Origin: Macrostomum hystrix
Taxonomy: Eukaryota > Platyhelminthes > Macrostomidae
Assembly (NCBI GenBank): GCA_950097015.1
Contig: CATNEN010000038.1
Coordinates: 21,886,001-21,950,000, forward strand
DNA: 64,000 bases
Direction: 5' to 3'
The position numbers were made by a program, and so were the translations under genes. The number at the start of each line of letters is the position of its first letter. Position 1 is the first letter of the stretch. The notes beneath the pieces are model-generated. The model saw nothing but the letters and a program-made list of their open reading frames with translations. It was not told the DNA's origin and made no database searches. Positions 59,592-64,000 of this stretch are shown piece by piece.

Positions 59592-61115
59592 TGTGTACAC
59601 AGCTGTCACTTATCTCTCATGGGTCTGTGTACACAGCTGTCACTTATCTCTCATGGGTCTGTGTACACAGCTGTCACTTATCTCTCATGGGTCTGTGTAC
59701 ACAGCTGTCACTTATCTCTCATGGGTCTGTGTACACAGCTGTCACTTATCTCTCATGGGTCTGTGTACACAGCTGTCACTTATCTCTCATGGGTCTGTGT
59801 ACACAGCTGTCACTTATCTCTCATGGGTCTGTGTACACAGCTGTCACTTATCTCTCATGGGTCTGTGTACACAGCTGTCACTTATCTCTCATGGGTCTGT
59901 GTACACAGCTGTCACTTATCTCTCATGGGTCTGTGTACACAGCTGTCACTTATCTCTCATGGGTCTGTGTACACAGCTGTCACTTATCTCTCATGGGTCT
60001 GTGTACACAGCCGTCACTTATCTCTCATGGGTCTGTGTACACAGCCGTCACTTATCTCTCATGGGTCTGTGTACACAGCTGTCACTTATCTCTCATGGGT
60101 CTGTGTACACAGCTGTCACTTATCTCTCATGGGTCTGTGTACACAGCTGTCACTTATCTCTCATGGGTCTGTGTACACAGCCGTCACTTATCTCTCATGG
60201 GTCTGTGTACACAGCCGTCACTTATCTCTCATGGGTCTGTGTACACAGCTGTCACTTATCTCTCATGGGTCTGTGTACACAGCTGTCACTTATCTCTCAT
60301 GGGTCTGTGTACACAGCTGTCACTTATCTCTCATGGGTCTGTGTACACAGCTGTCACTTATCTCTCATGGGTCTGTGTACACAGCTGTCACTTATCTCTC
60401 ATGGGTCTGTGTACACAGCTGTCACTTATCTCTCATGGGTCTGTGTACACAGCTGTCACTTATCTCTCATGGGTCTGTGTACACAGCTGTCACTTATCTC
60501 TCATGGGTCTGTGTACACAGCTGTCACTTATCTCTCATGGGTCTGTGTACACAGCTGTCACTTATCTCTCATGGGTCTGTGTACACAGCTGTCACTTATC
60601 TCTCATGGGTCTGTGTACACAGCTGTCACTTATCTCTCATGGGTCTGTGTACACAGCTGTCACTTATCTCTCATGGGTCTGTGTACACAGCCGTCACTTA
60701 TCTCTCATGGGTCTGTGTACACAGCCGTCACTTATCTCTCATGGGTCTGTGTACACAGCTGTCACTTATCTCTCATGGGTCTGTGTACACAGCTGTCACT
60801 TATCTCTCATGGGTCTGTGTACACAGCTGTCACTTATCTCTCATGGGTCTGTGTACACAGCCGTCACTTATCTCTCATGGGTCTGTGTACACAGCCGTCA
60901 CTTATCTCTCATGGGTCTGTGTACACAGCTGTCACTTATCTCTCATGGGTCTGTGTACACAGCTGTCACTTATCTCTCATGGGTCTGTGTACACAGCTGT
61001 CACTTATCTCTCATGGGTCTGTGTACACAGCTGTCACTTATCTCTCATGGGTCTGTGTACACAGCTGTCACTTATCTCTCATGGGTCTGTGTACACAGCT
61101 GTCACTTCTCTCTTA
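59592..61115. repeat. 34-bp minisatellite with TGTGTACACA palindrome
   Basis: About 45 nearly identical copies of a 34-bp unit with TGTGTACACAGCTGTCACTT and ATCTCTCATGGGTC parts. TGTGTACACA is a perfect 10-bp palindrome in each unit. CAGCCGTC variants occur in adjacent pairs near 60010/60044, 60180/60214, 60690/60724 and 60860/60894, showing a 680-bp (20-unit) block duplication. All three plus frames stay open because no frame of the unit contains a stop. Confidence 0.97.
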
Positions 61116-61505
61116 TTGAGTCTTTGTACACCCGATTCTGTTTCACGCGTAGTCTGTGTACACAGACGTACTTTTCCTTGCGCAGTGATACACTTGCACA
61201 AAATTTTAACTTCGGGCCCCTTTCCCGCTGCAGCTCATATCGCTTGGTAATTTTCCTTGTAGTTTTCTGCATTGCTTGCTTTTTATTAGCAATATTTGCA
61301 CAATAAATGTTTAAGTCCATGATTTAAAAAAGACAATTAGCTTTTTCTCCATCCAACGGCCTGTAACCTTTTGCTCCTTTAAAGTACATCCGCATTCAAT
61401 GCAATTTAGGACAATTATTTTTTGTTTGATTGTTCTGCTACGACTTATAAATCACGCAGCATATTTCTTGTTGGGATTAAATAAAAAATGATATTAGTTT
61501 ATTAC
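61116..61505. other. Spacer downstream of the 34-bp array
   Basis: Unique AT-rich sequence with AATAAA at about 61303, which could end CHP transcripts if the 3'UTR runs through the array. No gene seen. Confidence 0.4.
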
Positions 61506-61509
61506 ACCT

Positions 61510-61765
61510 GCCCCAATTGGTCGACCAGATCTGAAGGATGCCTACCACGTACAACTGTTCAGTCCATGGACTGGGGTGACGCCACACTCACCATTAATTA
61601 CTCCAATTGATTGTGGGTGTGAAGCTGCTTGTAGCACCCATTTAACAGCTGGTTGAACTAAAGAAATTCAAAGCTAAGTTTCTTGCTATAGGGCACAAGT
61701 TGTTTGAGTTGAATCAGGAATCGAACCCCCGACCTTCTTAAGGCTGAAACTTCCTTAAAATTTAT
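61510..61765 (-). mobile_element. Second SINE-like element with perfect B box
   Basis: On the minus strand GGGGGTTCGATTCCTG (61715 region) contains a perfect B box (GGTTCGATTCC). The downstream part (toward 61520) contains CACACCCACAATCAATTGG and CCCAGTCCATGGACTGAACA, the latter shared with 27955-28060. No intact tRNA fold is seen upstream of the B box. Confidence 0.6.
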
Positions 61766-62223
61766 ATCCCCACGCAATATTTAATCTCGCTTATGATTAT
61801 GATCCTAGCAATCTCTCACTTTTTATTTTGTTTTATAATTCATTTTTTCGAACATCTGCAATTTTTGTTCTGCAGTTAACAAAGCTAGCTGTTATACAAT
61901 AGCTTTCATGTTCAAAATTAACTTTTATTTATTTATTTATACCTTAATACTATTGTCCCTTTTCTGGTTTAGAAATAAGTGTTTCTTCACAGTTGGTGTG
62001 TTGCACCGTTCTCGTTTGTGACACATTTCACTTAATTAAAGCGCAGAAATTTATTTTTGTTGTATTTGTCATCATTGTTAATTATTCTCTTATTAAAAAA
62101 AAACAAAAATGCACCATTAAATTTTTTTTATTTCACTTTTAATCGTAATTGGATTTTAATTTTCTATATTCAGTTTTTGGCCTTACTTCAGCAACTTTTA
62201 TTTTCTCGGAAAATGTTTCTTTA

Positions 62224-62300
62224 AATACGAGGGCTGTCCCAAAAGTAGTGTTACTTTTGATTATATATTTTGCTCTGATGGTTCAAATGACGTGATTTTA
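62224..62300 (+). mobile_element. Isolated mariner-type terminal repeat
   Basis: TACGAGGGCTGTCCCAAAAG and the bases after it look like the end of a mariner-family element. No matching inverted end and no transposase blocks were found between here and 63400, so this is a solo end or part of a deletion remnant. Confidence 0.5.
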
Positions 62301-62691
62301 CACAGTCTTATAGCGCCAAGTCTCTTCTTTATATTAATTCAAATCTTTTTTTTCTAACAGACTAAGGAAAGAGAAGTTATCAACGGAAAACTAACAGGAC
62401 CTCAACCATAGACTTACAGTAAATCAAAAAGCTATCGGAATTCTACGAAAGACTGAGGACACACTCTTTCAACCAAAATTTCTCAATTTCTCAATCTGCG
62501 ACAAAGATATGTCTCTGGAAAAATCATAATGAAGTTATAATTTGAAAGTTGTCTCTGGAAAAGATGGAATGAAATCTTCATGTATCTCCCAGTTGCACTG
62601 GTGCAGTAGTCTATGTTCTAATGTTCTAATGCAAACATAATAGTCTATGTTTGCACCGGCACAGAGTGCAAATAAACGAGAACTTTATATT

Positions 62692-63107
62692 TTAAAATGA
62701 AATCGATTCAACATGAAATTGTAACCATTTAACAGTTGCACTTGTGCATGTCGATGTCCGTCCAGATGCACCACTGACGGCGATACACATGGCGCATTGT
62801 ATTGACGAAAAGAAATCCTTTAATGTCCCAGCGGAGTAGCGACCGTTGCGCTTTGTCCTCAGCTCAAGAATGAAACTTTTCATTAGAAAGTTCTAATCGG
62901 AGAACTTCGAGAACTAATCTGCGCCTTTCAGTACCATAAGCGAGGGTCCACCGTCGGAACACCAGAGCACTTTCTTCGCCGCATTTCTACTCTTGGAAAG
63001 TAGAAAACATCCAGCGACATTTCTTTAGCGTGTTTGTTGGAACCGTTCCTTCGATGAGTGAACTGACTTCTTCGTCAGTCAGATTGACAAATCTTTCGGT
63101 AGCCATT
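62692..63107 (-). pseudogene. KIAA1958/Crypton-like (DUF3504-type) gene fragment
   Basis: The minus strand starts with an ATG at 63107 and reads MATERFVNLTDEEVSSLIEG, then NTLKKCRWMFSTFQE and a TAG after 39 codons. Further on, in another frame, it gives NFLMKSFILELRTKRNGRYS and AGTLKDFFSSIQ. This is the N-terminal signature of the Crypton-derived recombinase-like family in which a FV-LTDEE block and a NT-KK-W block precede an F-ELR-K-G-YS-TL--F-SSIQ block. At least one stop and frameshifts interrupt it, and the tyrosine-recombinase-like core is absent. Decayed fragment, probably from a mobile element or multicopy gene. Confidence 0.65.
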
Positions 63108-63425
63108 TTAACTAGCTAGCTAAGCCAAGCACTCGCGCTGACTCTCTTCTTTTTACGAGCGCGTCTTTCATTTAGCGGTACAGTACCTTAATGCTAGTGT
63201 CTATGGCCATTTTTGCTTTTAGCTTTGTACTTTATGCTATTCAACTGAGGGATAGATACATATAATATTCCCCACTTATTCCAGTGTCTATGGCAATAAA
63301 TGCACTCGTGCATCGCTTATTGACCGCACTCAAGCATTTATTACCCTAGCCCTGGAATAAATGGGGAATATACATTTATGTATATGTATACCATATATAT
63401 ATATGTATACCATATCTCTCACTGG
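63108..63425. other. Spacer
   Basis: Unique sequence with a short TATATATG-rich stretch near 63380-63415 before the last array. No gene seen. Confidence 0.4.
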
Positions 63426-63429
63426 GACT

Positions 63430-64000
63430 TGGGACTTGGGAGAGGAAGGGAATTGCATTTGTGAGATGAAGGGAATAGCATTTGTGAGAGGAAGGGAATT
63501 GCATTTGTGAGAGGAAGGGAATTGCATTTGTGAGAGAAAGGGAATTGCATTTGTGAGAGGAAGGGAATTGCATTTTTGAGAGGAAGGGAATTGCATTTGT
63601 GAGATGAAGGGAATAGCATTTGTGAGAGGAAGGGAATTGCATTTGTGAGAGGAAGGGAATTGCATTTTTGAGAGGAAGGGAATTGCATTTGTGAGATGAA
63701 GGGAATTGCATTTGTGAGAGGAAGGGAATTGCATTTGTGAGATGAAGGGAATTGCATTTGCGAGATGAAGGGAATAGCATTTGTGAGAGGAAGTGAATAG
63801 CATTTGTGAGATGAAGGGAATTGCATTTGTGAGAGGAAGGGAACTGCATTTGTGAGAGGAAGGGAATTGCATTTGCGAGATGAAGGGAATTGCATTTGTG
63901 AGATGAAGGGAATTGCATTTGTGAGAGGAAGGGAATTGCATTTGTGAGATGAAGGGAATTGCATTTGTGAGAGGAAGGGAACTGCATTTGTGAGAGGAAG
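63430..64000. repeat. 23-bp minisatellite, continues past the window
   Basis: About 25 copies of a unit containing GGGAATTGCATTTGTGAGAG, with AGATGAAGG/AGAGGAAGG and ATAGC/ATTGC variants. The purine-rich strand is plus. Long minus-strand frames are by-products. Confidence 0.95.

Noticed and set aside
59477-61306. 609-codon frame with CTQLSLISHGSVYTAV repeats
   Set aside because: All three plus-strand frames are open through a 34-bp unit, so openness is not evidence of coding.

Overview
This window is nuclear DNA from an animal (metazoan), most likely an invertebrate. The protein-coding genes are split by spliceosomal introns with GT-AG borders. Their products match animal orthologues along their whole length: AMMECR1, the mitoribosomal release factor MRPL58/ICT1, a kazrin-like SAM protein, the SAGA subunit ATXN7L3/SGF11, the splicing helicase DHX16, NUPR1, ZDHHC16, DERA, SEC61G and calcineurin-B-homologous protein (CHP). 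Exons are GC-richer and the rest is AT-rich. Many genes have an intron-type acceptor (pyrimidines then AG) only 3-90 nt before the ATG, with no visible first exon. That is what spliced-leader trans-splicing looks like and would fit a flatworm or another SL-using invertebrate, but the species cannot be named from the sequence alone.

Layout. 1-2.1 kb: minisatellite. 3.06-3.25 kb: tail of a non-LTR retrotransposon. 6.1-6.4 kb: CCAAT-containing minisatellite. Minus strand, 6.7-16.6 kb: AMMECR1, MRPL58 and a kazrin-like gene. 16.6-24.5 kb: a gene-poor zone holding a deleted Helitron with a nested hAT-type MITE and a dead mariner. From 24.5 kb on almost everything is on the plus strand: ATXN7L3-like, DHX16 (six coding exons over 9.4 kb), an unrecognised acidic/Q-rich protein, NUPR1, ZDHHC16, DERA, SEC61G and CHP. 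The 6-kb third visible intron of DERA hosts, on the opposite strand, a 5'-truncated LINE and a complete four-exon gene for a PWWP-domain protein that I do not recognise as a known family. 61.5-63.1 kb carries SINE, mariner-end and KIAA1958/Crypton-like remnants. The window ends inside another minisatellite.

The most striking property is the number of long minisatellites: about 20 arrays, together roughly 18-19 kb (my estimate, near 29% of the window). Almost every spacer and several introns hold one array with its own private unit (15 to 57 bp). Several show higher-order periodicity, some carry recognisable DNA motifs (CCAAT boxes, palindromes), and many give long spurious open frames. The genes are mostly unrelated housekeeping functions (splicing, chromatin, nucleotide salvage, ER translocation, palmitoylation, mitochondrial translation); I see no pathway that links them.
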